From: Saururus chinensis
Lineage: Eukaryota > Streptophyta > Magnoliopsida > Piperales > Saururaceae
Assembly (NCBI GenBank): GCA_035235625.1
Contig: CP141148.1
Location: forward strand, 33,729,057-33,793,056
Direction: 5' to 3'
Length of the DNA: 64,000 nucleotides
Of this stretch, positions 13,744 through 26,396 are shown in pieces. A program made the position numbers and the translations under genes. The notes below the pieces were generated by a model, which was given only the letters and a program-made list of their open reading frames with translations, ran no database searches and had not been told where the DNA came from. Positions within the stretch are counted from its first letter, which is position 1. Each line of letters begins with the position of its first letter.

Positions 13744-14482
13744 TTAAATGCAATTCTTGCCCCTGTTGGCTGCTTAATTATGGAGTAATTTAAGAGTGGG
13801 GATATATGTGAAGAAAATATCAGAAAGACTGGGGATATGTGTGAACGAAATCACAGAGTCCCCTTTGTTCTTGAAGGACTGGTGATATATGCGTGAACAA
13901 AATATCATAAAGAGCCAAAGTTCTTAGGACTCTTGGGTATCATACAAGAAAGAACATTATTGAAAAAAAAAATTCAGATCCTTGGCAGGATTAATCCCAC
14001 CAAACAATCTCCATCAACTTATGTAATAAAATAAAATCTCCGGAAAAGCATCCATTGGTAGACCAGGTGTTCATTTCCATGGGAAGAAAGAGAACAAAAC
14101 TAAACAAAGTAAATATTGATTGAACCACTATCCCCAACTCCAAACCTGCATCATAAAGTCCAACTTCAGTAGTAAATATATTATAGAAACAAATATATAA
14201 CAAGAAATGAAGAAAAAGAAGAAGAAATGACCTCTTAAAGTTAATTAAAATTTTACTATCCAAAGGAACTAGAAGAACATATCTTTGGTGAAAGATAGGA
14301 AATTCAGATTTAGGTTCAGAATTACTTTCAAATTTAGAATAAGAATAGCCTAACCAAATCCATATGGATAATTACTTGCAAGGAAGCTAGATCATGTGTA
14401 GTCTTGCGGCTCTTGCCCATGCACACCAGGTCCCACCTGCACTTCAGTGGACCCACCTACATACACTTGTGTAACTCCCGGC
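13744..14482. other. spacer between the duplicated units, no gene seen
   Basis: AT-rich DNA with no recognised protein, RNA gene or repeat terminus. Confidence 0.4.
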
Positions 14483-15445
14483 TTACGTGTCTCCATCTTT
14501 ACCGTTGATGAGCCAAAGCTAGAGGCCTTGCTTCCGTCGGATTGGCGATCCTTGACAACAGTGTCACATCAAATCGGCGTGTGTACCAGTGGCCCACCGC
14601 AGGGCCCACATTTACAAAAGCCGTTAATGAACAACTCTAACCAGTGTCTGAACCGAAGAAGGTTATATAAAAGAGCATCACCATGATGATAGTATTGACT
14701 CAGTTTGAGACGTTCATGAGGATGGTGACACTATGTTGCCATTTGAGAAGCGTGGCAATATGATGATAGTGTGGGCCCTGGGGTACATTTCACCAAATGG
14801 CCTTTTTCTTCATACACTCGCATCCTTTGAGTCCCTCGTGGAGTGAACGAAAGAAATTGGTGTGCAAGCCTGCTACGTACATTACATCATTCTCCAAGTG
14901 GACAAGAATATATGAAGATTTAAATGATAAATTTGAACTAACATAAAGGATAGTGATATTTTTACGATAAAAATACTCATAAAAATTTACACTACAGTTT
15001 TGATTGGACTTTATAAGTAGGCCACACACACAAAGTTTATATAGGCTCACTTATCCAGACTAATTAAAACTCATGTATGACTTTTTTATGTGTATTTTTA
15101 TATAAAAAATATTATTTTTTAAAATAAACAAAATAAATTCAATTGATGTCATGGTATATCAGCTAGCTAGGTTCTAGATACCATTTTGATGTAGGATGAG
15201 TAGTTCACCTTATTTTTTTATCCCTACCTCTTTAATAAGGCCTGTGGATATCCAACGGGCATATATACCTAGAGTGAAAATCTATTGTTTGTATAGTGGG
15301 CTGGCTAAATAGGGGGTGGAAAACTATTCATCTTTTGATGTATTGCCCGTAGGTCATCCCATGGATGACAACAAGTAAGGTACAAATTTTTCTTTTAAAA
15401 TTCATAACTTTGTGTAATTTAAATCTTTGGCACAAGTTATTGCAG

Positions 15446-15663
15446 CTATTAAGGATACTTCCTTACTTGCCACAATGGCAATCCTGGACTCCCATCTCCC
15501 TGACATCTCCTCCATCCATTTGTCACTACTTTCTTTTTTTGTATTTTATTAATAGAAAATATATGCTTGTATCTATTGTGTATTCCCCAATGGGAAATAC
15601 ATACTTGTATCTATAAATAGTTATTCACTGTAATGGAAAATCATCTTTTGTCGTTTGCTTTAA
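15446..15663 (+). repeat. 5' LTR of Copia element 1
   Basis: Aligns with 23151-23380 from CTATTAAGGA to GTTTGCTTT. It lacks the TGTTAGGGG start of the other LTR. Confidence 0.85.
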
Positions 15664-15676
15664 TGGTATCAGAGCC
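15664..15676 (+). other. primer-binding site of Copia element 1
   Basis: TGGTATCAGAGCC, complementary to the 3' end of plant initiator tRNA-Met, directly follows the left LTR. This fixes the element on the + strand. Confidence 0.9.
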
Positions 15677-16462
15677 TTTCAGCCCAATGGCTTAATTCTC
15701 TTTTCATTCCAAAAATTGTCATTCTGTTCTGCACTTTTCCGCTATCAACCTCCCTCCTATCTGTCCTGTCATCTTCCTCAAGTCGCCAGCCAGCCAAGCC
15801 TCTCCTTCGCCGGCATCCCCCTTTCCATTTGGCCCTCCCTCCCTCTGTCTGCCTCCTAGTTCCGGTCGCCCGCTTGGTTTCCTCCCTCTCCAGAGCACCG
15901 TCAACCCCTTTCCCTCCTCGTCCCTAGTTTCCCCCACTACTATCGAAACCAGCCAAGCCTCTCCCTCACCGACATCCCTCTTTTCGGTTTGCCCTCCCTG
16001 TCTCTGTATGCCTCCCAGTTCCAATAGCCTCCTTAGTTTACTTCCCTCCATGGCACCATCGACCACATGTTTCCCCCACCGCTCTCCACCCACCCAGCAA
16101 AGCTATTTGCTTTTCCCCCGCCTTCCTCCTCCTCACCGCCCTATCCCCTCCTGGTGGTCCTCTTCGGCTTCCCCCCCGCCCCGTCGCTGACCTATGCCCT
16201 CCCCCTCCTCCTTTCTCCTCTCCTTGTCCTCTGGTCTCCCTCCGCCGAAGCTGTTCCATGCACCCCGGCCTCCCTCCGTCCTCCACTCGTCGGCCTCCCA
16301 ACTGCATCCCTCTCTCCTTGCCACTCTTCAGTTGTCCGCTCCTATATCTCTCTCCATGTGTGGCTTCTCGATCCATCCCTTTCTTCTTGCCGACGACGTC
16401 CTCCTTTTCTGCTCGAGCTCGCTTTCCTCCCAAGGCACTCCATGACATCCCCAGATTGCTCC

Positions 16463-17520
16463 ATGGCCTCTTCCGCCTTGGCCCCAGGCTCTCCCTCCCT
16501 CTTCCCTCAACAAGCTATTTACTCTTGTCCCCGCGGTGGTGAGGTTCCTCAGCTTGTCACAGTGCGTTGTGACTCCGCCACATTTCTTATTTGGCGTATC
16601 CAAGTTCGTGACCTCCCCGAAGGCTACGGTGTGATGGGCTTTCTTGATGGCTCTACCCTGTGCCCTACTGCCAATGACCTTGCAGCCCATCCTACTGCCA
16701 TCCAGTGGCGCTGTATTGATCAGGTGCTCCTCACCGCTATTCATGCCACCATCTCTCCTTCCTTGCTAGACTACTTCATTGGACTTGAGTCCGCCACCAC
16801 CCTTTGAACCGCTGCCAAAGATCGCTTCCTCTCTACCTCCCCAACTCACATCCTCAATGAGAAAGAGCATCTTGCCACCCATGTCTAAGGCGATGGCACC
16901 ATGACTGCATATCTCGACGGTCGTAAAGCCTATACAGATCAACTTCCCACGGTTGGGGCTCCCATCTTGGACTTTGACCTCTTTCATAAGACATTAAACG
17001 ATCTCTCCGGCATGAATTTTGTCTTCTCTTCCACCCTCCGTGCTTGTGGTGTTACCATTCCCCTCACGAAACTTTGGACGCTTCTCCTTGCCGAGGAAGC
17101 CACTCTCTCTTGTGTCCCCGCCGCCCCCATCGTAGGCCTACCCCCGGCAACGGCCCTCACTGCCCTCCACTCATGGCATCCCTCTCTTTCGGCCAGCTAT
17201 GGGCCCCTACCTCCGCCCCCTCCCCCCACTGCCCCCAGCCCATATGGGCTGCCTCCCGCCTCTCTCTGTGGCCTCCCAATAGCCCCCCTTGGTGGCCTCG
17301 CTACCACCCCCCTTGTCGGGGGCCCGGCCCTCTCCCTTGCTGCCCCACATGGGAGAGGTGCTGCCTGCGGCCTTCTCCCCACTCCCACTAGACGTGGGGC
17401 ACTCGGCCCACGAGGTGGCTCTCCTCATGGCCGTTGGCGCTCGGGTCCTCGCAATCGTGGCCCACGACACCCTTGCTAGATTTACGGTGAGACCAACCAC
17501 TCCGCCAAAACATGTTGGGA
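16463..17520 (+). pseudogene. Copia 1 gag, broken
   Basis: Reads as a Copia gag (UBN2-type) polyprotein region in pieces: 16463-16807 with FLIWRIQVRDLPEGYGVMGF, then a stop, then 16901-17470 with MTAYLDGRKAYTDQLPTVGA and LLLAEEATLS. The CX2CX4HX4C zinc knuckle at 17473-17515 is damaged: an in-frame stop follows the first Cys, and the second Cys position is Tyr (IYGETNHSAKTCW). Very Ser/Pro/Ala-rich flanks give long artefact ORFs in other frames. Not functional. Confidence 0.8.
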
Positions 17521-17600
17521 GCGCTATTCCAGCCCTAGGGGCTCGTCCTCTAGTGTCTCTTGCCCTCTCCACCGGTGCCTCCTCCTCGGTAGCTCCCACA

Positions 17601-18336
17601 ATGTGGCTCCTTGATAGTGGTGCTTCAAGCCACATGAAGACGGATCACGGTAACCTCTACTTCCATGTGTCTCACTCGACGTCCGACCATGTCAACGTCA
17701 GGAATGGGGCGGCTTTACGCATCTCATACATGGGTCACACCACCCTCCATCTTGGCCCTTCTACTCTTTCTCTTCGCAATGTCTTACATACTTCATCCAT
17801 CTCTCATATTCTTCTTTCCGTTCATAAACTCGCTTTTGACAATAATTGTTCACTAACCTTTGAAGCCTCTCATGTTACAATCTAGGACACTAGCTCTCGG
17901 CACATACTCTTTCAAGGACCGTGCCGACATGGTGTCTATCCAGTGTCCTCCGCCCTTACTGCATCTCCCACCGCCCTGCTTGCTTTCGCCTCCTCCCACC
18001 TTTGGCATCATCGGCTCGGACACCCATCATCCGCTATGTTTAATTTAGTTGTCTCTACTTTGTCGCCTCCAATAAAAAAATGTCATCCTCAGACTGTAAT
18101 AGTTGTCTCACTAGTAAAGCGCACAAACTCCCCTTCTCACTCTCCCCAAAGCACTCCTCACGCCCTCTTGAGCTCCACTCAAATGTTTGGGGTCCCTCTC
18201 CAGTCACATCCTTTCTCGGCTTTCGCTACTATGTGATCTTTGTCGATGACTTCTCCAGTTACACTTGGCTTTACCCCCTCAAACTCAAATCCGATGTAAC
18301 CGAATGTTTCTGCCTATTCCATGTCATGGCCAAACG
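17601..18336 (+). pseudogene. Copia 1 protease and first part of integrase
   Basis: WLLDSGASSHM (about 17602) is the Copia aspartic protease active site and is intact. HLWHHRLGHPSSAMF (about 17997) is the integrase zinc-binding (GAG_pre-integrase) start, and YVIFVDDFSSYTW (about 18230) holds the first catalytic Asp of the integrase core. Frame changes occur between about 17885 and 18080. Reading stops at the nested LTR that starts at 18337 and resumes at 21895. Confidence 0.85.
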
Positions 18337-19002
18337 TGTCATGCCCTGATGATGCCCGACCAGAGCCGAACCCGGTCCAAGGGCTAGTCAAGCGCGTGGG
18401 GGCGACGAAGGAGAAATTGAGAAACGATTTAGCGGAAGACTTAACCCTAACCACGGGCGATTAACAGAATTACGGAGTACGCACAATCCTTTGAGCAAGA
18501 GTAAATAAAAGGAAAGAAAGAGAGTTACTTATCACAAAGTAAACAACTAATCTCAAACCCACATGCTTAGTCAACTAAAGCCCACACTGGCTCAAAATAA
18601 GTCTTAAGTAAACATAACTGTAATATGTGACACAAATCTAAAACAAAGAAACCCTACACAAAGGTTCCAAACATACAGCATAAAATCAAAGGAACTAAGT
18701 CACACAACGATCTCCATGATTACATCCAAGTCATCTCTGACCTTTCCTCAAAGAGGAGATCCTGTCTGTCTGCGTGTCGCACCACGCAGCTCCAAAGCAA
18801 AACACAAGAAAGAGGGGTGAGTTTAACAAACTCAGCAATGGTTTTTAATATCACTATCAACATCGAAAACACGATAGCATAGCAATATAATCATTCAGAT
18901 CAAAGGTTGGCAAGGTGCAGTATTTTCTGATCACACATACACATCACCTAAAATTGCATCATAGTGCATAATTCACATAATTGTCATTCTCATCATAAAC
19001 CC

Positions 19003-19388
19003 TGCATGAATGTATCTCTAACATACAAAATCCATCATGCCTCATATCATAATTAACCTGCATGAATGTATCTCTAACATACATATTCCATCATGCATCA
19101 TATCATAATCAACCTGCATGGATGTATCTCTAACATACATATTCCCTCATACATCATATCATAATCAACCTGCATAGATGTATCTCTAACATACATATTC
19201 CCTCATGCATCATATCATAATCAACCTGCATGGATATATCTCTAGCATACATATTCCCTCATGCATCATATCATAATCAACATGCACTAATGTATCTCTA
19301 GTATACATATTCCCACATGCATCACATCATAATCAACCTGCATGAATGTATCTCTAACATACATATTCCATCATGCATCATATCATAA
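19003..19388. repeat. minisatellite, about 7 copies of a 50-57 bp unit
   Basis: Unit core CCTGCATGAATGTATCTCTA followed by ACATACATATTCC and TCATGCATCATATCATAA. Copies start near 19004, 19059, 19110, 19168, 19225, 19279 and 19336 with small differences. Confidence 0.9.
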
Positions 19389-20626
19389 CATCCTCCATCA
19401 AGGAGTAATCACAAATTTGGTGTCACATAGACGGGAACATAGGCAAGGCCACAAAGGCATGTCATGGTCCAAAATTCTACACAAGAATTCAAGAAAGATC
19501 GGGGTTGTCAATCCCAAACGTTGTTCGCCCTGGACGATCCTGGCCAAGGATGTCACATTCTCACATAGAGAATCTAGAGCAGAGGTGTTCACCCAGGGGC
19601 ATCTCTTGCAAAGGGAAGAGCCCGAGTTCTCACACAGAGAACCCTAGAACACATGGTAGCGGGGTACACACGGCATACCACACTGGATTCTCAAGGTCCA
19701 GATGACACTCATAATAATATTTTCACAATCCGCAAGACAAGTACATAACTTGTCCCCACATAATTCCATTTAATTTGACTCAACCCGGGGAGTGCACTCG
19801 TTCCATATAGGAACTCAAATCAAAATGTGTCCTTTCGGACCAATTAACTTTTGATTAATCCATGACCGATCAATCCGGCACACAATTTCACCACATTGCA
19901 TCCAATCGGTCAAATTCGATTAACCTCGATGAAGCCTCAATTGGAAATCTATCTTCATGATGCATGCAATATGGTACATACGTGGGCAAATCATACATGA
20001 ATCTTAATCCATGATAAGTGCTCTCATCAGCCCCTAATGCATCATTCATAATCACAATATCAAGCTTTAACATCACCATTTAACCCCCCACATGTGTGTG
20101 TAATTAGTAGAAATATTTCACACAATGTATGTCAACATGCTTAAAATTAAACTCACTACTACACTACAGATGTGACTTACCATCTAAACATGAATTCCAG
20201 CGAAAATCATAGGAGAAAAATTATTGAAATCATAACTCAAATGAAAACTCAACCACAAAGGCTAAACACATGTAAGATCATTCATTTCATCCTTGAGTCA
20301 TGACATTCACCAACATCCACACATCAACTAACCACATCCTATCATAACAATCAGTCCAATAATAGGTTATAGTTCTACTGAAAATATGCTTAACCATGAG
20401 GAATCAACCATTCATAAATTTCAAGATGACAATTCTAACATCATGCCACAAACCATAAGTCATTTCACAACATCTAAGTATATATCTCAACTCCATAACC
20501 TCAATAGCATGCCTTTCCAATAGCATAACATAGCTTAAAACACTCCACATTCATATGAAAATGGTAAGATAAAGTGGGATCATCAAAATAAACATCATGC
20601 ATTAGAACACAATTCTGCTGTGTAGC

Positions 20627-20800
20627 CGTTCAAATGCTCTTCAGGTCGTTCGATCGGTTAAACGTAAAAATTTGAAATTCACAGTTTTGCCGTTCGAACG
20701 CCCAACAGGCCGTTCGATCGGTTGAACTAAAAATCTGTCATTTCAACAGTGTTGCCGTTTGAACGCCCAGAAGGGTCATTCGAACGCCAACAAGGCAGAA
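20627..20800. repeat. cluster of GTTCGAACG-like motifs in the solo LTR
   Basis: GCCGTTCAAATG, GTCGTTCGATCGG, GCCGTTCGAACGCCC, GCCGTTCGATCGG, GCCGTTTGAACGCCC and CATTCGAACGCC occur within about 170 bp. The core TTCGAA is a palindrome. Function unknown. Confidence 0.7.
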
Positions 20801-21894
20801 CTGATCATCTTCTTCATTTCGCAAATCCAAACCGAAACACCATTGATAACACTTCAAATCCACATCTAACACCCTAATCATCATCAAAAGTCCTTCATGA
20901 CTTCCAAAATGTCAAACCATATCATAATAATGCAAAACCCTAAGAAATTGGGATTAAATATTTCTATTTTCTAATCATATCATTAACACACCAAATCAAG
21001 TAATTCCATTTGAAATAAGCCAAAAATCAAGAATTTTATCATGGATAAATTAAAGTTTCGAAGATCTATTACCTTAGCACTTGATTAAGCTCGGTTTTGA
21101 GGGTCACCCTTCTTGAAAACCTTACAAACACATTGAGTTTGAATTAAACTCCATTAAAAATTGATTTACTAAAGAAATCCCTAATTAAAACTTAGATCTA
21201 GGGTTTGTTAAATATAAAAATTAAAATTTGAAAACTAGGGTTTGTAGTAAAACACAAATCAATAGTTTTTGATGTCCAAAAATGAATTGAAACAAGGGGA
21301 AAATAGTAAATTTGGAAGAGATTAAGAAGAAAGCTAGGGTTTAATGCTTAATTAGAGTAGGCTTACCTTAATAGTCTTCTAATCCAGGCCTAATGTGGGG
21401 ATTAGGCCAGCCCTCCCTCCTTAGCCTATTCCCAAACATGAGAATGACTCAGGTTTTTCCTTATATAGTAAGGGTTAGGGTATGCATGGGTAAGTTATGA
21501 GATATAAATAGGAAAAGTAGGCTAAAAGTGGGTATTATGCAAATTTAAGCGCTAATTAAGCCTAAGAAAATTCTGAAAATTTTTGCATGACCTTAAGTAG
21601 ATGTCTAGGTTCATTTGACACAAAAATCAAAATTTTGTCGGTGGGGTCCACAGGGGTCCCGCCAAAACCCTAATTTTTAGAAAAATAGTAAAAATTCAAA
21701 AAAATCCCAAAAATTCACATTTGTTTTAAAATCACTTAAAACCACTAATCTTAAAGTTGATTTTGGTTAAAACCATCATAAATACTATTTATTCACAAAA
21801 TCATTGACTAGATCAGAAAACACGTAAATCTCACGACAACCAACAATTAAAGAAAACCAAAAACAGGTTTAGAGATGAGGGTCCTTACAGAACG

Positions 21895-23110
21895 GACCCT
21901 CCACCACACCATTACTACCCTCCGCACCGACAATGGCGATGAATACCTCAACCACCACCTCTCTTCCTACCTCTCCTTTCATGGCATCTCCCACCAAACC
22001 TCGTGCCCTCATACCCCTGAACAAAATGGCATTGCCGAAAGAAAACACCAACATATCATCAAAACTACTATCGCCCTCCTCTCCCTCCCTACAAAACCTC
22101 TCTCCCTACCAACTCCTATTTCAAAATCCCTCTGACTACTCCTACCTCAAAGCCTTCCGTTGTCGCTGCTTCCCTTGGACCTACCCCTACTCCTCCTATA
22201 AACTCTAACCCCGAGCCATCCCATGCATCTTTCTTGGTTATTGCCCTAACACTAAAGGATATCATTGCCTCGATCCCATCTCCCATCGTGTCTACACCTC
22301 CCGCCACGTCCGCTTTTGGGAAGATGAGTTCCCTTACCACGACCACCTCCCTATCCCAACCCCCCCCCCCCACCACAGTCTCCCTTCCTATTTCCATTGC
22401 TTCCCACCCCCCACTTACTCTCTTCCCTCTCCTCTTCCTCACTCATCTCCCCTCCCCTTACCCCCGCCGCCACAACAACCACCCTTTCCTAGCCCCTCTT
22501 ACTACAAAAACATTGTTGGTGCTTTACAATACCTCACTTCCACTTGTCACGACCTTGCCTATGCTGTCAACTTTGTCTGCCAATATATGCACAAACCCTT
22601 CACCTCTTACTATATGGCAGTTAAAAGAATCGTTTGCTACCTCAAATGTACCTTCGCACAAGGGCTCCTCCTCCAACCCGACAACTTTGCCCTTTGTGCC
22701 TTCTCCGACTCCGATTGCACAGGTATTGATCGCCGGTCCATTTTTGCTTACTGTCTCTACCTAGCCCATTCTCTAGAAGTCTAAGAAGCAAGACACGGTG
22801 GCCCACTCCTCCACCGAAGCCGAATATAGGGCTCTCTCCAGCACGGCCATTGAGATTACATAGGCCTGCATGGTCCTCGCCTTCCTTGGAGTGTCCCTCC
22901 CCTCTGCCCCCATCCTATGGTGTGACAACACGTCCGCCATTTCTCTCTCGGCCAACCTGTGTTCCATGCCCGGAACAAGCACATCGAACTTGATCATCAC
23001 TATGTTCGCGAGTGGGTTTTAGCTGGCAAGATTGACGTCCAGCATACTCTCTCCTCTTAGCAGGTGGTTGACGTCCTCACCAAGCATCTCTCCATCAAGT
23101 AATTTCAATA
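21895..23110 (+). pseudogene. Copia 1 second part of integrase, deleted RT, RNase H
   Basis: After the nested LTR the integrase continues with TTLRTDNGDEY (second catalytic Asp) and EQNGIAERKH (catalytic Glu). Near 22490-22505 the sequence jumps straight to the very end of reverse transcriptase (NIVGALQYLTST near 22508), so the RT core with YVDD is absent. The RNase H/C-terminal part (SSTEAEYRALSST near 22813; HIELDHHYVREWVLAGK near 22980) has several stops. Dead. Confidence 0.85.
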
Positions 23111-23150
23111 GTTATGCTCCAAACTCATGGTTCTACCCCCACCATGAGTT

Positions 23151-23380
23151 TGTTAGGGGCTATTAAGGACACCTCCTCACTTGCCACAATAGCAATCCTG
23201 GACTCCCCTCTCCTTGTCATCTCCTCCATCCATTTAGCACTACATCATCTCTTTGTGTTTTCCTAATGAAAAATACATACTTGTATCTAATATGTATTCC
23301 CCAATGGGAAATACATACTTGTATCTATAAACAGCTGTTCATTGTAATAGAAGATCATCTTTTCCCGTTTGCTTTCAACA
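23151..23380 (+). repeat. 3' LTR of Copia element 1
   Basis: 230 bp, TGTTAGGGGC...GCTTTCAACA with TG/CA ends. The flanking ACATTACCC continues the copy B sequence. Confidence 0.9.
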
Positions 23381-25501
23381 ACATTACCCTTGTATAATAT
23401 TTTTTTTGTTAAGCTTCTATTAGGTAGGAGTTATATAAAAAATGACATAAGGTATAATATATCTACATGCATCCAAACGAGTAGTATATAATGGGCATGG
23501 AAGAAATTTTTTAGTACGTAACTGTTCCATTTAGAAAATGATTGGATAAAATTACATACTTATTTACCCTTCGTATAAATTTAACTATATTATTTAACTT
23601 CTTAACAGTATAATAAAGATCATAGAACAAGTAGCATTGACAACCCTACAAGGCACACATATCATAGGCATTGGATAAATGTAGATATAATTCTATGTAA
23701 ATGACTAACAAAGTGGAGTTCGTACTAAGGACCTTCCCTTGTAGCCATCCCACCAAGACTAAGGGGAATGGAAAAACATTTACCTCATTAAAACATCAAC
23801 AAAGTTCAAATGTATCTTTCACTAACTAGATTCTATTACCATTGCCCATGTACATGCCACATAGGGCTCCTAACATGGTACATAGAAGAGAATATGTACT
23901 TACCTCTATGTACCATCTTAGGTACCCCATGTAGTATGGTCATGGGTGTTGGTCATGAAGATGGCCTGGAAAATATTTTGTTTATGAATTGTATATGAGT
24001 TCCATTTTACTTAAGCTATTTCTCACAGAAAAGAGCTACTTCCTTCCTCATAGTTCTCCTTCCTCATCCTTATCTTCACCTCTACCCATGTTAAAACTTG
24101 CACAGTTCGTCCATTTACTAAGGGATACGGAATATATCCTCAAAGCAGGGAAAGAGTGACCCACATTAGAATGACTGGACCTTCACACTACTATGCACCA
24201 TTTGATCTACTAATTACATTCTCCGATATGAGATCTAAAGGTCGTCAACAAATTCTATCATCTTACTATAGGTTGCCGAAAAATTCTACCATGTTACTTA
24301 AATGCTCATAATACTATTTTCATATATTCAACTTTGATTCCATTTTTAAGCTGCTTGAAGAGAAAATTTTAAATAAAACCACAACAACAAAAAAACTGGC
24401 TTGTTGGGTTGGTGAATTCTTCTCCTTGGACTCACACTTGGGCCTTGGCCCATAGGAAACTCCTTATATAAGTCACATGGACTCTTGTTCGGTGGGAGAT
24501 TAGGCATTCTCATATATTAGTGCTAAACATCCATCCTTATTAGCTTTTCTTAGTGTTCCTCTTCATGATAGGAAAGTAGGGAAGTTTAATTAAGATGAAA
24601 TAAATATTTGATAATCAGTTCCCCTAACAGCTTAAGCTATCGAAAACAAAAGTTATTTAACATGGTATCACAAGAGGCAAAAATTCCTCGTCTTCAAATA
24701 TTAAAGAACGTACATCTAGCCAATAATTGTCCTTTCAGTTATGTCTATGTTTAAAGCTTTATAGATGTGAGCAGGATTATCTAACATCATGAAAAAATTC
24801 TCTCTTAGAAACAAAACCGGAGCAATGCATGTATGACCATATGATTGGGGTAGCCATGGCAGCGGACTAGTGCTGGAGCCAAGGCTATATTCCCAATATT
24901 TTCTCGTTGAAGCCTCTATGAATGGTCAGCAAAAAGTCCTATGAAGCCAATAGAATTCCAACGCATTCCATAACTCCATTTATGATATATAGCCGGCCAT
25001 TGAACATTTCAATTGGGTATTCCATTCAATCTCTCCAGCTTAATGGTATCTTGTAAGGAAAGAGATAAGGTCGATGTACTGGACATGGGCAAACCACAAG
25101 AACACACCAACTTATATGTGACCTTCATTTTTGCTTAGAATCCTAGATGAGGCTGACTCAGTATGAGTATGACACAACAAAGTATTAAATTTACTCCAAC
25201 CAGTTTGGACCACAGGTCCACCGTAGGTGTGACCCAAATGGTTGCAGAAGGGTTGGCGACTATGCCTATCTACTTAAATGTTTTGAACGAGGATGACAAA
25301 GAGGATTCTTGGAGAAACTGACAAAGTGTCAATATGCAAGTATGGGCCAAGCACAGAAGCACTCAATAAGGCTTTTCCATTCTGCTTGTTTTTAATTGAA
25401 TCATTTAAATAACTCATTGTTTTTCCAGTGATTGGTGGCAGTTTATATTGAGCTCTGACCGCAAATTATTTGTATTATAGGTCGATTGCCAATAGAAACT
25501 T

Positions 25502-26390
25502 TCCAATTGGGACCTCAAAAACTAACATTCGTAAAAGAGAAAGATTTGCAGAATTTGAAGAATTTACAAATTATTTAAAATTGTTTAGAAATTATAAATC
25601 TCATATTTTTATACCAAATATACCCCTTAAACCTAATTCTTCATGTTATCCAAAAAAATTCTAAGCCAAATCCACTCCTTCCCTTTTCTTCATCCAAATT
25701 CGCAAGCGATCTTCCTTCCTTCCGCCAAGAATTTCCTATGGTTATTTCTATCCTCTAGTCATCCATTTTCTCCATATGTACACCTTCTCTTGCCTTAACA
25801 TCTTTCCGAGAAGATTTGGAGGGGCACAAGCAAAATGAGGCAAGTTTTGAGATTCGTGATCCATTACTAAAATTTTCAAAGAAGATTAATATAGGTGTAC
25901 AATGAAAAAAATTGAAGTTTTGGAAGGTTATTTATAAACACAGGATATGTATTGTCGTTTTTAATAGAGAAATTGAATTAGTATTATTGTCAAATCGATT
26001 CGATAATATGTTAAAATCGTGTACAAGTTAATTTACATTATTGTGTAGGAGGTCTACTTCCTCCTTCTCATCATTTTTTTCTTTGAATTCAAATTGCCCC
26101 AACAATTGTCAACTTAATTTTATTTGATTAATTTATTGATTTCATTTTGTAGTTATTTCGACATTGTAAGGAAATCAATTGGATGATCATATCATTGAAG
26201 TCATTTCACAATATCGTCAATTTGATTCAACCATTTAATGATATCACCAAGCCTATTATCCAATCATAGAGGTAGTAAAAAAATAGAAGGGAGGAACATA
26301 TATTGAAATATTAATTTGTTTTCTTCGCAAACATGCACAAAAACAAAACAAAACAAAAAAACGACAGGGGAACATAAAAAAAAAGACCTT
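25502..26390. other. intergenic, no gene seen
   Basis: AT-rich, no coding signal recognised. It separates the duplicated unit from the SRO-like fragment. Confidence 0.4.
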
Positions 26391-26396
26391 TGCTAC

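Larger units (their letters stand above)
18337..21889. mobile_element. solo LTR, 3553 bp, nested in Copia 1 integrase
   Basis: Begins TGTCATGCCC and ends GGTCCTTACA (TG...CA). It is flanked by AAACG (18332-18336) and GAACG (21890-21894), a 5-bp target duplication with one change. Removing it puts the integrase back in one reading frame, which confirms both ends. It has no gag-pol. A start like TGTCA(C/T)GCCC and a very long LTR fit Ty3/gypsy Del/Tekay-type elements (family from memory). It could also be a compact non-autonomous element, but I see no internal LTR pair. It contains a 7-copy minisatellite and a cluster of TTCGAACG motifs. Confidence 0.75.
15446..23380 (+). mobile_element. Copia LTR retrotransposon 1, defective, with nested insertion
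   Basis: Left LTR about 15446-15663, right LTR 23151-23380, tRNA-Met-type primer site right after the left LTR. Domains in Copia order: gag, zinc knuckle, protease, integrase, then (after a deletion) the end of reverse transcriptase and RNase H. By eye the LTRs differ at around 14% of positions, so the insertion is old. The first bases of the left LTR (TGTTAGGGG in the right one) are missing or changed, so the left boundary and target duplication are uncertain. A 3.55-kb solo LTR sits inside the integrase. Confidence 0.9.
14483..25501. repeat. duplicated non-coding unit, copy B (split by Copia element 1)
   Basis: Direct repeat of 10689-13743. The left piece runs to about 15445, the right piece from 23381. 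The break falls in sequence equivalent to CACAAGTTGCAGTAGCATTA of copy A (about 11555). The right-hand part near 24780-25470 is much more similar to copy A than the part just after the Copia. Confidence 0.85.

Noticed and set aside
16067..16807. 246-codon ORF read as a single protein
   Set aside because: Only the C-terminal third (from about 16463) resembles Copia gag. The rest is low-complexity Pro/Ser-rich leader, and several overlapping frames are open for the same compositional reason.
15719..17635. Gly/Arg-rich ORFs on the - strand
   Set aside because: Antisense shadows of the C-rich Copia 1 gag region.
19003..19388. Regularly spaced repeats resembling a CRISPR array
   Set aside because: Copies are adjacent with no unique spacers, in plant DNA inside an LTR; this is a minisatellite.
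22234..22764. 176-codon Pro/Ser-rich ORF on the + strand
   Set aside because: Frame runs across Copia 1 sequence out of phase with its conserved RT-end motifs.
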